NCBI RefSeq assembly: GCF_004152845.1
Contig: NZ_SEON01000009.1
Span: forward strand, 1-64,000
Reading direction: 5' to 3'
DNA from: Sphingobium fuliginis
GTDB taxonomy: Bacteria; Pseudomonadota; Alphaproteobacteria; Sphingomonadales; Sphingomonadaceae
DNA length: 64,000 bases
Shown here: one piece after another, positions 36,978-45,859 of the stretch
Numbering within the stretch: the first letter of the stretch is position 1
Layout: every line of letters starts with the position of its first letter
Notes under the pieces: generated by a model
What the model was told of the DNA's origin: nothing
The model's database searches: none
What the model saw: the letters and a program-made list of their open reading frames with translations, nothing else
Position numbers and translations under genes: made by a program

Positions 36978-37339
36978 GTAATTTTGATAGTTGAATGGTC
37001 GGCAGGCAGGGTTTCGTATTGACGCGATCTCGCCTCGTCTCTCAGATGATTGAGTTGATCCTTTCCTTACACCGACTAGGCTCTGCTTGCTTGAATCCAG
37101 TTAAAATGCTCTTCTTGAATTTCGAGATCAGCAGCTTCCAGCAGGAGCTGCCGTTGACGGCTTACCGGGTGAAGGGCATTTTTTGGTCGACAGCCGCCAC
37201 AAACCGAACGGTCGGCAATCTGGGTAGCTAAAATTCGCGCCTGAACGTCTCATGGGTCGTGATTAAGGGCCAAAATTCATGCCGAAGCTTGGATCACCAG
37301 CCGAGCACGGATGGCATCTGCTGGATGACTAATGCAGCG
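36978..37339. other. 362-bp intergenic region, promoter of motor/nuclease operon
   Basis: No credible gene. A plus-strand frame at 36995-37231 has no domain or ribosome site. The region must contain the promoter of the leftward operon, but no strong -35/-10 pair stands out. Confidence 0.4.
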
Positions 37340-37897
37340 TCATGGCTTCGGTAAGAATGGATCCTGCGGATCCAGTTCTGCCGCCACATAAGCACAAGCT
37401 CGCAACTGTTCTGCTGCGCGCGACGAGCCATCGAGTTCGATAGCGGAGACCAGTGCGCCCTGCGGAGTCAGCACCGCCATGAAGCCGGACCTGGCAAAAT
37501 CGGCCAGGAAATCTTTGTAAGTGGGGGATGCGCTGAGAATACGCTGTGCATCCACCTCATGGACCTCGAAGGGCATCACATGTTTGCTGGTAAAAGGCCG
37601 TCCAGGTTCTCTGCCAAAGACAAGCACCAGCGACTTCACCTCGCCCGCCCGTAGCGATGTGGCGTGCTTGTTGGTGATCATGACGCTGGTGCCGATGCGC
37701 GGCTTATACCCAATGGTGACATATTCGCCGGAAGCCGTTGGAAATCCCAGGTCGCACATCTCCTCGTCGGGATAGGCGAAAACGCGCCAGCCCTCATCAC
37801 CTGACCAATATGGCGTAAGGTTTGAATCTACTCGTGCGGTGCTGTCCTGCATAGCAGCGAGCAGAGCAACCGCGGCGATCATTGCAAATGATGGCAT
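37340..37897 (-). CDS. Exported protein of unknown function
   Basis: A 185-residue protein starting at ATG 37897 with a signal peptide (SFAMIAAVALLAAMQ). The mature part holds beta-rich segments (EYVTIGYKPRIGTSVMITN, LVFGREPG) and a C-terminal ELRACAYVAAELDPQDPF. Two Cys are present. I do not recognise a family. It is followed downstream by nothing on its strand until the motor operon and preceded by two other small exported-protein genes in the same orientation. Confidence 0.6.
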   Translation of the reverse strand: MPSFAMIAAVALLAAMQDSTARVDSNLTPYWSGDEGWRVFAYPDEEMCDLGFPTASGEYVTIGYKPRIGTSVMITNKHATSLRAGEVKSLVLVFGREPGRPFTSKHVMPFEVHEVDAQRILSASPTYKDFLADFARSGFMAVLTPQGALVSAIELDGSSRAAEQLRACAYVAAELDPQDPFLPKP

Positions 37898-37935
37898 AGT
37901 CGTCAGATCCAATTTAATATGAGAGCGCCGACCGC

Positions 37936-38325
37936 TCAGCAGATGCTCTCGCAAGGCACTCCATCGCCATCACCATCCAACCGACCAACCCCGCACTCGT
38001 TGAGATAATGATAGGCTTCCTCGCAGCTGTTCATTTGGCGGCATAAATGCTTGCTTCCACAGCTTGGTCCCTCATTGCGCGACCCTAGTTCTTCCAAGGC
38101 CCTGCTTGAGACTAAAGCTGCCTGCTCGGGTGCGGGCTCGGGCGGTGCCTCGACAGGCGTATCCGAAGAGTTGCCTTGAGAAGCAACAGCATCGGATGAC
38201 ATCAACGCTACGGGGGCGGGGTCAGTGACGGGCTTAGGGCCTTCTGCGGAACATCGGCCGAGCGCAAACAGAAAGGCACCAATGGCGATGAAACCGATCA
38301 GGTTGTCATTTTTCTTTCCCCGCAT
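37936..38325 (-). CDS. Excalibur-domain exported protein
   Basis: A 129-residue protein with an N-terminal membrane/signal segment (NLIGFIAIGAFLFALGRC; the Cys could be lipidated), a Pro/Ala-rich linker and a C-terminal excalibur calcium-binding motif: CRQMNSCEEAYHYLNECG, ending GRLDGDGDGVPCESIC. The DGDGDGVPCE loop is diagnostic. Excalibur domains are often found fused to or beside SNase-type nucleases, and a nuclease of that class lies 5.7 kb downstream. Extracytoplasmic; role unknown. Confidence 0.85.
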   Translation of the reverse strand: MRGKKNDNLIGFIAIGAFLFALGRCSAEGPKPVTDPAPVALMSSDAVASQGNSSDTPVEAPPEPAPEQAALVSSRALEELGSRNEGPSCGSKHLCRQMNSCEEAYHYLNECGVGRLDGDGDGVPCESIC

Positions 38326-38351
38326 GGATCTGCCCTATGCCACGCAATCCT

Positions 38352-38600
38352 TTATACGCCGTATCGCTTGTTGCCACTGCGCGTGATGCAATAACGTCCT
38401 CCTCTTGGACCGACGCAGACTTTGCCGCCGTTACATGGGCATTCGCCATCATCTGTCGTGCCGCGGCCAAATAAAGGCGTGGACGCGCCGCTGCGGGTCC
38501 GGTGCCGGGCCTTGCGACTGCGGCGCTTGGCTTCGCCATCGCTTTCAAGTCCAGTGATTGCTAGCGCAAAAATGCCAGCCAAAAACGCGCGTCGATGCAT
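38352..38600 (-). CDS. Small exported Cys-rich protein
   Basis: An 82-residue protein with a signal peptide (RRAFLAGIFALAITG), a basic linker, and a compact C-terminus CPCNGGKVCVGPRGGRYCITRSGNKRYG. The CVGPRGGRYC motif recurs at the ends of proteobacterial secreted nucleases and small proteins and resembles a basic DNA-associated module. It precedes the excalibur gene on the same strand by 26 bases. A frame-shifted ORF at 38306-38548 is a shadow. Confidence 0.7.
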   Translation of the reverse strand: MHRRAFLAGIFALAITGLESDGEAKRRSRKARHRTRSGASTPLFGRGTTDDGECPCNGGKVCVGPRGGRYCITRSGNKRYGV

Positions 38601-38767
38601 CTCGTCCCCCTCCCCATAGCAAGATCAATCGACAGCAAAGTTGACAATAAGTCAAACAGGCTTGGATCGAAGATGCAGGTCTTTCATCTTGGGAAAGAGA
38701 TTGCTGCCTTGTACGGCTTTCATGCAGCAGTGGCGCCGCCCGGTAACATGATGGTGGCTATACGAAG

Positions 38768-38956
38768 TCAGGCAGCATGCCGGCCCGCGATCAGATCATC
38801 GAGCCGATGAGCCACCGCCTGCCATAGGGCAACGCCACCATCCTCGCCATGATGTGCCAATCTCGCGATCCGGCCGGCGACTTCGGATGGCGCTTTATCG
38901 CTATGCTGCCGCAGCATCATAAGGGCCATGCCCCAAAGCTCTTCGTCTCGCGTCAT
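38768..38956 (-). CDS. DUF6961-like small protein
   Basis: A 62-residue protein (MTRDEELWGMALMMLRQH..., ending VAHRLDDLIAGR). I recognise the W-G-M-A-L helix and G-x-x-A-L-W-x-A-V pattern from a small sphingomonad family carried by conjugative elements next to the relaxase gene. The ATG at 38956 overlaps the DUF5818 stop by 4 bases. Function unknown. Confidence 0.7.
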   Translation of the reverse strand: MTRDEELWGMALMMLRQHSDKAPSEVAGRIARLAHHGEDGGVALWQAVAHRLDDLIAGRHAA

Positions 38957-39153
38957 GCGGGTTCGATTTTCTGCACGGCGAGCAAATCGAAGCCATCGCG
39001 GACGCCGACAACCCTCACGCGTGTGCCGAAAAGATGTTCGTGGCGCTTGGTGATGTCTAACCGCCATTCGCCACCGCCTGGCATACGCAGGATGGGGTAG
39101 AATCCGTTTTCGAGCAGGATCCCAGTCAGATCATGTTCGCTTCCCCGTGGCAT
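38953..39153 (-). CDS. DUF5818-like small protein
   Basis: A 66-residue protein of one small beta-barrel-like unit: LTGILLENGFYPILRMPGGG, then a W-R-L-D and G-T-R-V-R-V-x-G-V-R-x-G-F-D-L-L pattern. This matches DUF5818, typical of sphingomonad conjugative elements and OB-like in appearance. Coupled with the DUF6961 gene. Role unknown. Confidence 0.75.
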   Translation of the reverse strand: MPRGSEHDLTGILLENGFYPILRMPGGGEWRLDITKRHEHLFGTRVRVVGVRDGFDLLAVQKIEPA

Positions 39154-39303
39154 CGAGCGTGATCATAATCCTGTTCGGCGCCGGAGGTCCATATCACTAT
39201 GACCATTCCCTGTGCTCAACTGCCATAAGCAACCGGACTAGGGCTGGCATTTGGCTGGGCTGCATTGTAGTTCGCTTTGGAATGAGGTGCGGGCAATGAG
39301 ACT

Positions 39304-39687
39304 GTGAAGGGTGTCTTCGAGATCAGCGGGGCGTCGCGCTATGACGATCTCATTGCTGAGCGTTATCACTTCCCACGCATTTACCTGCGGGCCGCGCAAG
39401 CCTGTATCGGCGACTGGATCATTTACCGCGAGACGGGATCAGGTGGTGGTCGCAAAGCCTATGTCGCAGCAGGTCATGTCGACCGAATTGACGCCGACCC
39501 GGCCGCACCTGGCCTCTATTATGCGCGGATCAGCCAGTTCGTGTCGCATAATAAGGTGCCGTCCGAGCTCAGCCGCCTCTTCCCGCCTTCCGGCATGCCT
39601 ATTCACTTGCCTACCAATCCTAAATTCCGGCCCCGGCCTGAATATGTCGCGCGGCACCGGGCCCGCTTCATGGGTGACCTGCACTGA
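39304..39687 (+). CDS. EVE/PUA-like N-terminal module of HNH-type protein
   Basis: A 127-residue protein with a GTG start. The segment YDDLIAERYHFPRIYL followed by GDWIIYRETGSGGGRKAY resembles the N-terminal domain I recall from alphaproteobacterial HNH endonucleases (pattern YDDxIAxRYHFPxxYL and GDWIVYREPRxxGGR), where it may bind modified DNA. Here the HNH part is on the next gene. Its TGA stop overlaps the CTG that would start the methyltransferase-HNH gene, so the two are coupled and probably work together. Confidence 0.65.
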   Translation: MKGVFEISGASRYDDLIAERYHFPRIYLRAAQACIGDWIIYRETGSGGGRKAYVAAGHVDRIDADPAAPGLYYARISQFVSHNKVPSELSRLFPPSGMPIHLPTNPKFRPRPEYVARHRARFMGDLH

Positions 39688-41405
39688 CCTCTTACGCCCG
39701 CACGATCGCAGCTTATGATGCGGCAGCGGCAGATCTGGCTGCGCGATATGAGGCGTTGCCTGGCGGCGCTGCCTTTGTGCAGGCCCATGGCCTGTTGCCC
39801 AAAAAGGGATTGGCGCTCGATGTAGGGGCCGGATCTGGACGAGATGCTGCCTGGCTGAAGGCGCAGGGATATGATGTCGTCGCTGTAGAGCCTGCTGACG
39901 GATTTCGCCTGGAGGGCCGCGCGCGTCATAGCCCAGACATTCGTTGGCTCGACGACCAGCTGCCCAGTCTGGACCAGGTGCATCGGCTCGGCTTGGCGTT
40001 CGATCTGATCGTGCTGTCAGCCGTTTGGCAGCATGTCGTGCCAACAGACCGGGCGCGCGCCTTTCGAAAATTGGTTACCCTGCTCCGTGCGGGTGGCGTT
40101 ATGGTCCTCACTTTACGGTCCGGGCCGGCGCCTGAAGACCGGCCGATGTTCTCTACCTCGAGTGGCGAGATCGAAGGCCTGGCACGAACCTATGGCATGG
40201 AGATCCTCAAGGTCCATGCGTCTCACGATCTACAAGGACGCGAAGGCGTCAGCTGGACCACTGTCTGTCTGCGTCTGCCTGATGATGGCACCAGTGCGCT
40301 GCCTCTGATCCGCGGCATTGTGCTGGGCGACGAAAAGTCATCAACCTACAAGCTCGGCCTATTGCGGGCAGTGGCCCGGATCGCAGAGCAGACGCCAGCG
40401 GCCGCCACGCCGTCGCGGGAACTGGATGATGCTGTCGACCTTCCTCTCGGCCTCGTGGCACTGACCTGGGTTCGCCTCTATTTGCCTCTGATTCGCCTGG
40501 GCATGCCCCAGGCTCCGCGCAACAGCGGTCCTGACGGGTTGAGCTTTGCCAAAGCGGGGTTCCGGGCGCTTCTCGCTGATGGCACGGATGCTTCCGACCT
40601 GCGTGTGGGCTCGGTCTTTGACGCAGAGCGCGGCGGTGCGATCGCGGCAGCGATTACCGAGACAGCGCGCACCATCACTGCAATGCCCGCCCATTTTACG
40701 CGCTTTCCCAATTCAGAGCAGCCTGTCTTCGCTGTGCAGCGTGGGCGATACGGGCGCCAGCAGGGTCTGGAACTTGGTGTTGATCAACTGCGATCATGGG
40801 GAACCCTCACCGTCCCTGGCAATATGTGGCGTGCGCTTTCTCGCTTCGGCCCATGGATCGAGCCGATGCTCGTGACGGAATGGGCAAGGCTCATTCGCCG
40901 ATATGCTGATCATATCGGGTTCGCGGTCCCAGCCGGCAGTGCCGAGGCTGCACTCGAATGGCGCGAACCCGTGCGCAGCACGACAACCGCTCGGTTTGCG
41001 GCGCAGAAGCTCGTGGCTGGAGGGCCGGGGCTATCCTGTGTCTGGACCGCCCGGAGACTGAGCGAAGCCAAATTGGATGTGGATCACTGCCTGCCTTGGT
41101 CGGCATGGCCATGTGGCGATCTTTGGAATCTTGCGCCCTGCGATTCTCGGATAAACCGCCACGAAAAGCGCGATCGGTTACCCTCTGCTGCCATGTTCGC
41201 GGAGAGCCGCGAGCGGATTATCACATGGTGGCATGATGCCTACCTCGACGATGCGGCCCTGCGCCACCGATTCCTGCGCGAAGCAGCAGCCGCACTGCCT
41301 GTCCTCCAAGGGGAGGATCTGGGCGACATTTTCACTGCCTTTGATTGGCGGCGCCTGAGGCTCTTGCAGGAACAGCGCGTGCCGGAATGGCATTGGTCGG
41401 CCTGA
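39684..41405 (+). CDS. Class I SAM methyltransferase-HNH nuclease fusion
   Basis: A protein of 573 residues if started at CTG 39684, which restores the usual methyltransferase N-terminus SYARTIAAYDAAAADLAARY. The first conventional start, TTG 39756, would cut into it; there is no ATG or GTG. SAM motif I is LDVGAGSGRDAAWL (about 50). The C-terminus (about 480-540) carries an HNH motif: DVDHCLPWSAW, DLWNLAPCDSRINRHEKRD. The middle region (200-470) is unrecognised. A methylase and a nuclease in one chain suggests a restriction-modification role, but its methyltransferase could also act on RNA or small molecules. It is coupled with the preceding EVE-like gene. Confidence 0.7.
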   Translation: MTSYARTIAAYDAAAADLAARYEALPGGAAFVQAHGLLPKKGLALDVGAGSGRDAAWLKAQGYDVVAVEPADGFRLEGRARHSPDIRWLDDQLPSLDQVHRLGLAFDLIVLSAVWQHVVPTDRARAFRKLVTLLRAGGVMVLTLRSGPAPEDRPMFSTSSGEIEGLARTYGMEILKVHASHDLQGREGVSWTTVCLRLPDDGTSALPLIRGIVLGDEKSSTYKLGLLRAVARIAEQTPAAATPSRELDDAVDLPLGLVALTWVRLYLPLIRLGMPQAPRNSGPDGLSFAKAGFRALLADGTDASDLRVGSVFDAERGGAIAAAITETARTITAMPAHFTRFPNSEQPVFAVQRGRYGRQQGLELGVDQLRSWGTLTVPGNMWRALSRFGPWIEPMLVTEWARLIRRYADHIGFAVPAGSAEAALEWREPVRSTTTARFAAQKLVAGGPGLSCVWTARRLSEAKLDVDHCLPWSAWPCGDLWNLAPCDSRINRHEKRDRLPSAAMFAESRERIITWWHDAYLDDAALRHRFLREAAAALPVLQGEDLGDIFTAFDWRRLRLLQEQRVPEWHWSA

Positions 41406-41478
41406 TTGCTGCCTCAATGCCTTTGGCGAATTGACCAGAAGAGACCTGACATGTTGCTGAGGAGTACATCCTCATGCT

Positions 41479-43455
41479 TTAGGAGATGGTCGGCCCCGCT
41501 CTACCGCGCCCGAATTGCCAACTGATCCCATCCGTACGCATGATGCCCGAAGCGGCTTTGCCGATGTTTCGTTCGAGCACGTCGCGCCACGGCACCAACG
41601 TGAAGTCCCGTGATCGCTCAACAACAGCGAAACTCCCACTTTCCAGATCAATGCGCCGGGCGATCTTTCCCTCGATCCGCTCGCCGATCTGGGCCGGTTC
41701 AAACCGTTTCCCGATATCGTCGCCGAGCCGCTCGCCGGTGTGCTGCAATTCACGCTGGCGCAGCGCGTCCAGCGCACCGTCCCGATATCGGAACCCGGAC
41801 TGCTCGCCGTCCGCCAATTGCTGCTCGATCAGCCACTGCCGCCGCGCCGCGAGCGCGGTCCGTACCTCCCGCCCATATCCCACATCGCGCACGGTGCCAT
41901 GACCACCCTCGGCAAGCTCCCGATCGAGCCAGGTCGGCGATTCCTTGCCTGTCAGTTCGTCGACCGGGGACCGCGACAGGAACTCCAGCGTGACTGGCCG
42001 GTCGCGCTGCTGGGCTCTCGCATAAGCATCGGCGCGAGCAAGATGGTCATCGGTGATCGTCCAGCTTCCATCCGCCAGGCGCTGGGGCCCAGTGCCCGCG
42101 CGCCGCATCGCCTCGAGCCGCCGGACATGACTGGTTGCAAACGCCTCGGTGGCGCCCGGATCGTGGGCCAAGTGCAGGTCGATCGAGTAGCGCCCACCAT
42201 TGGCGCGAGCGACCGCATCGACGGTGCGATCAGCCTGGGTCGCCTCGATCCGCGACGGCGCGACCCGTACCGTCGATCCTTCGGGAACCGATGGCGTGGC
42301 ATCCCCTCGGCCGATATCGACATAATGGACCCGGCCATCGACTCCGTCGACCATGAGGTAATGTCGATCGCGATGCTCATCGGAAAAGCCACGCTGAATC
42401 ACCCGGCCGACGATCGGTTCTCGAAGGTCATTTGCCACGACCTGCTCGACGCCGGCACGGTCAAGCCTGCGGGCGGTCAGTTCACGCTGCATGAGGCGGA
42501 TGATGTCGCCGCGCTCACCCATTTGGCGAAGCGTGTCCTCCAGCCCGTCGGCGAGCCTGTAGCGTCCGCCACCAACATCGTCGGCCAGGCCCATCGCCTT
42601 GAGCTTGCGCAGCCGTCCGGCCGCGACCGACTGCTGGAAGGAATCGTTGTCTGCCGGTGACACCGTTCGGTCGGCGTCCATGCGGCGGACCAGCCGGCGG
42701 TCGATCGCGGTCAGCCGTTCCTGGTCGACATCATGGCGCAGGCGCGCCTCGATCTCATGGTCGGTACGAGGGCCGAGGTCGAGCGTCACAAGCTCGGACG
42801 CGCGCTCTCTAAGCCCGTGCGAAATATACTCCCGCGCGATGACCAGATTGTCGCCCTGATCATCGACCCCGCGCAGCACGATGTGGGTATGCGGACGTTC
42901 GGTGTTGAAGTGGTCGACCGCGACCCAATCGAGCTTCGTGCCGAGGTCCTGCTCGACCTGGGTCATCAGTCGCCGGACATAGGGCTTGAGATCGGGATAT
43001 TCCGCGCCGTCTTCGGCGGAGACGATGAAGCGAAACTGATGGCGGTCGCCGGCGGTCCGCTTCAGGAAATCGCCGCCATCTGCACGGTCGGTTTCCGGGC
43101 CGTAAAGTTCGCCCGGCAAGCCCTCGCGCGTCACCCCGTCGCGCTGAATGTAGCGCATGTGCGCGCGGGCGGCCTGGCCGCCCTTGCCAGCCAAGCGGAT
43201 CAGGCTCGCCTTCACCACGGCACGGCGCCCGCGAAAGCCCGCGAGCCGGTCGCGGCTCGACAGCAATCGCCCCATGCTCGCGCCGCGCCCTATCCGACTG
43301 CCGTCGAACCGCCGCGAGCGTTGTCCGCCTTTCGCTCCAGTCTTGATGCCCGCAAGACGCGAGGCGGCAAGGATGCGCCCGCCATATTTGACGACCTTCT
43401 TGCCATCTTTACCGCGCTGGCTGCCGAGCCTGGGGGTGAAATCATCGTCAGGCAT
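41479..43455 (-). CDS. MobP/VirD2-type relaxase with DUF3363
   Basis: A 658-residue conjugative relaxase that nicks oriT and leads the strand into the recipient. The N-terminal domain holds motif III HFNTERPHTHIVLRG (about 225-240), with HIxH pairs coordinating the metal; a Tyr nucleophile lies in the region preceding it. The C-terminal two-thirds is the DUF3363 region typical of RlxS/TraI proteins of sphingomonad and Tn4371-like ICEs. ATG 43455 chosen; the frame extends upstream to 43638 but there covers the probable oriT. Transcribed leftward away from the other transfer genes. Confidence 0.9.
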   Translation of the reverse strand: MPDDDFTPRLGSQRGKDGKKVVKYGGRILAASRLAGIKTGAKGGQRSRRFDGSRIGRGASMGRLLSSRDRLAGFRGRRAVVKASLIRLAGKGGQAARAHMRYIQRDGVTREGLPGELYGPETDRADGGDFLKRTAGDRHQFRFIVSAEDGAEYPDLKPYVRRLMTQVEQDLGTKLDWVAVDHFNTERPHTHIVLRGVDDQGDNLVIAREYISHGLRERASELVTLDLGPRTDHEIEARLRHDVDQERLTAIDRRLVRRMDADRTVSPADNDSFQQSVAAGRLRKLKAMGLADDVGGGRYRLADGLEDTLRQMGERGDIIRLMQRELTARRLDRAGVEQVVANDLREPIVGRVIQRGFSDEHRDRHYLMVDGVDGRVHYVDIGRGDATPSVPEGSTVRVAPSRIEATQADRTVDAVARANGGRYSIDLHLAHDPGATEAFATSHVRRLEAMRRAGTGPQRLADGSWTITDDHLARADAYARAQQRDRPVTLEFLSRSPVDELTGKESPTWLDRELAEGGHGTVRDVGYGREVRTALAARRQWLIEQQLADGEQSGFRYRDGALDALRQRELQHTGERLGDDIGKRFEPAQIGERIEGKIARRIDLESGSFAVVERSRDFTLVPWRDVLERNIGKAASGIMRTDGISWQFGRGRAGPTIS

Positions 43456-43706
43456 TACAACATACCCCAGTCTCGCGATTTCGGGGAGAAGATGGCTGAT
43501 TTTCGCCATTCTTGCCCTGACTGTCTCGCGGTCGCGATTGCTTGTCTCGTGAAAAAAGGATGTGCAGACAAAGGCTTGGCAGGGCTCGCGAGACACTGCC
43601 TTTATCTTGTTTCCCCTTTCTTCTCCCTCTGCTTCCATCCCGGCTCAAAAAAAGGGGAGAGACGAACGCCTTGCGCCGTCGCCTCTCTCCGCAAATTTCC
43701 GGTGCG
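43456..43706. other. Candidate oriT region upstream of relaxase
   Basis: This 251-bp non-coding gap lies at the relaxase 5' end, where oriT normally sits. It holds a 9-bp inverted repeat, TGTCTCGCG (43522-43530) and CGCGAGACA (43587-43595), plus an imperfect third copy TGTCTCGTG near 43543, and an A-tract. No nic site can be assigned. Confidence 0.4.
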
Positions 43707-44066
43707 TCAGTGCGCATCGGACATCGCCTTGCGCGCCTGCATTTTCGACCCGTACTGGCGACATCCAGTCATCCCATGGGCCTGCGCATCGCCATCCACG
43801 AGCATGGTGGCGCAGAACCATTCCCCATTCAGCTGCCCGCAGATCGCTATCCGGTCGAGTTCAAAATCCTCGTCGTCGGCGCTCTGATAGGCGCCGATCC
43901 AGCGCTCCAGGGCCCTTGCATCCCAGTGAAAATCGACCTCCTCGGCATCCAGGAAACGGCGCACCAAGGCCTCCCCGACACCGCGTCCAAACTCCAATTC
44001 CAGTCCGGCAACCAGCGTGTCCGATATACGATTTGACGCCGTTCCGATGCCCTGAACCATGCCCAT
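43707..44066 (-). CDS. Small conserved conjugative-element protein
   Basis: A 119-residue protein beginning MGMVQGIGTASNRI at ATG 44066, with a GGAG site 6 bases upstream; the longer frame to 44456 is non-coding. It has no signal peptide or known motif. It is rich in Asp/Glu (ADDEDFELDRI) with four central Trp/Phe. Located between relaxase/oriT and the lytic transglycosylase on the same strand, so probably an element accessory protein. Function unknown. Confidence 0.55.
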   Translation of the reverse strand: MGMVQGIGTASNRISDTLVAGLELEFGRGVGEALVRRFLDAEEVDFHWDARALERWIGAYQSADDEDFELDRIAICGQLNGEWFCATMLVDGDAQAHGMTGCRQYGSKMQARKAMSDAH

Positions 44067-44298
44067 GCTGATCTCCAATGCTACCGTCCTCACTATCGAG
44101 AACGGCGTCTGGGAGACGGGTGGCGGAGGGGCTGTCAGGGCCGCGGAGCGGAGCGTAGCGCCGCGAAGCGGACGTGGGGGGAACCGATTTTCGCAGAAAA
44201 TTGGGGGGCACCCACGGGCCTTGATAGCCGCTTCGCCACCCGTCATGCTGGGTCTGTCGAGACGAGCTTCCTTCCTCTCGGTTGAGCGCATCATCACC

Positions 44299-44910
44299 TC
44301 ATTTCTCCTGCGACAAGGCAATAAAAAGCGGCGATGAAGGCGGGGCCGCCTGCCCATCCAATTGGGCCGCGCCACCATCCTTGCGCACGACAAAGATCGA
44401 CAGTGGCGGCCTTGGCCGGGCGGCGATACCGGTCGAAATCGGCGCCGAATACGCAACGCTCGCTATGTAGCCGACAGTCTCTGTTGGTAGCGGTCGGCGC
44501 CCAGTGAGGTGCTCGACATAGCGTCCAGGGCCCGCATTATAGGCTGCGAAAAGCCCGGGATAGCCGAAGCGATCATACATCAACCGCAGGTAGCAAGTCC
44601 CTGCCAGGATATTGTCGCGGGGATCATCTGGATCATCCCCAAGCCCGAGACGTGCGCGCATCTCGATCCATGTGCCAGGCATCAGTTGCATAAGCCCCAT
44701 GGCACCGGCCGACGAGCGGATCGGGCGCCCGGCGAGATGTGTCCGGCCTCTACTCTCGGCTTGCATGACCCGCTCGATCCACGCGAGGGGTACGCCGAAT
44801 CGGCTCGATGCCTCACTGATGAATGGCCGCCATTGGGCAACGGTCTGGGCGGTTGCCGGCTCTGCAAAGAACAGTCCTCCAATCGCCAACATCAGCCTCA
44901 GCGTGCCCAC
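44299..44910 (-). CDS. Conjugation lytic transglycosylase
   Basis: A 203-residue exported SLT-type transglycosylase that opens peptidoglycan for the transfer channel (VirB1-like). It has a signal peptide (1-21, ending ATA-QT), catalytic Glu in MQAESRG, and the motifs GAMGLMQLMPGTW and AAYNAGPGR. The C-terminal 50 residues after the domain are Pro/Ala-rich. Its start overlaps the TraF gene stop by 13 bases, so it is co-translated. Confidence 0.9.
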   Translation of the reverse strand: MGTLRLMLAIGGLFFAEPATAQTVAQWRPFISEASSRFGVPLAWIERVMQAESRGRTHLAGRPIRSSAGAMGLMQLMPGTWIEMRARLGLGDDPDDPRDNILAGTCYLRLMYDRFGYPGLFAAYNAGPGRYVEHLTGRRPLPTETVGYIASVAYSAPISTGIAARPRPPLSIFVVRKDGGAAQLDGQAAPPSSPLFIALSQEK

Positions 44911-45479
44911 AACTGTTGCGCCTTGCCGAGCACCAGGCCTCCCTCTGTGACGCCAAAATAGCGACCGTCGAAAGATGCCGACGCATCCATCAAAAGGAAA
45001 AGCTGCCGCCCGCGCAGGCGGATGCAGCCCGACCAGCGCGGCATGATGCGCCCCGCGCCGTCGCGCGTGCTGCGCGTCGCGATCCGTCGCCGATTGAGGA
45101 AGATTTCGCTCCCAAATGCGCAGACCTCATCGCCGGCGACAGCCACCACACGCTTCACCAGAGGCACGTTCATCGGCAGATAACGGCGCTGTGCAGCTAT
45201 CTGCCGGACGCCCCGGGGAAGCCGCGCGATCACCATGTCGCCAGGGTCAATCTCGGCACCGGGCCGGACCCAATAGAGGCCGATCGGTGCACTGGCGCTG
45301 ACATTCCAGACCAGGCGCGGCGTAGGCGGCAGCGCTACCGATGCCAGCATGATGAGCGCACCGATGCCTGTGGCAGCGATACCGCGACCGAGCCGCCCTC
45401 GCCGTACAGATTGTGCCCGCAAGGCCTCGCCCCAGGCAAGAAGCGGTGCCTCGCCCACGCTGGTTCGACGCCGGTTCAT
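44898..45479 (-). CDS. traF: TraF-like S26 signal peptidase
   Basis: A 193-residue membrane peptidase of family S26, as in plasmid RP4 TraF, which matures the conjugative pilin. A membrane helix spans about 33-50. The catalytic Ser is in SASAPIGLYWV (about 62) and the Lys in PLVKRVVAVAGDEV (about 109); FGVTEGGLVLGKA closes the fold. ATG 45479 overlaps the HTH gene's stop. Order HTH-traF-transglycosylase is standard for sphingomonad ICE backbones. Confidence 0.9.
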   Translation of the reverse strand: MNRRRTSVGEAPLLAWGEALRAQSVRRGRLGRGIAATGIGALIMLASVALPPTPRLVWNVSASAPIGLYWVRPGAEIDPGDMVIARLPRGVRQIAAQRRYLPMNVPLVKRVVAVAGDEVCAFGSEIFLNRRRIATRSTRDGAGRIMPRWSGCIRLRGRQLFLLMDASASFDGRYFGVTEGGLVLGKAQQLWAR

Positions 45480-45703
45480 CGTTCAAATTCCCGGCCGGCA
45501 TGGTCACTCGACCAGTTCTCCAGGTCGTCGATATGATATTGGACGAAGCGGCTATGACGACGAAATACCGGCCCCTTTCCCGCGCGCCGAAGCCGCTTCA
45601 ACGTGCGGGCCGATATCTTCAGATAGGCCGCGGCCTGGTCGGTATTGAGGAAGGGAGAGCCCCGCTTGGCGCGGTTGGCTCGCTGGATTTCATCGTCGTC
45701 CAT
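45476..45703 (-). CDS. Excisionase-like helix-turn-helix protein
   Basis: A 75-residue winged-helix protein: FLNTDQAAAYLKISARTLKRLRRAGKGPVFRRHS is the MerR/excisionase-like HTH_17 pattern. It starts at ATG 45703; the longer frame is upstream DNA. Coupled (ATGA) to traF. Such proteins at this position regulate the transfer operon or act in excision; inferred. Confidence 0.8.
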   Translation of the reverse strand: MDDDEIQRANRAKRGSPFLNTDQAAAYLKISARTLKRLRRAGKGPVFRRHSRFVQYHIDDLENWSSDHAGREFER

Positions 45704-45859
45704 GTGCCCGTCATCCCGATACGAGGCGGCCGCAGAAGCGCGGGCCGCGACACCAGGCATGCAAGGGCCGACACCCGGTGAAGAGTGTCGGAAACGAGGA
45801 TGTGAAATTCGACACCCCAGCCGGATAGGCCCCGCGCCAATTGACGCGGGGCCGCCGGA

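Noticed and set aside
38306..38548. 80-aa ORF overlapping two small exported-protein genes
   Set aside because: No signal peptide or motif; the other frame has a signal peptide and a conserved Cys-rich C-terminus.
43707..44456. 249-aa long form of the small ICE protein
   Set aside because: The N-terminal 130 residues are GC-skewed leader with no motif; the internal ATG at 44066 has a good GGAG site.
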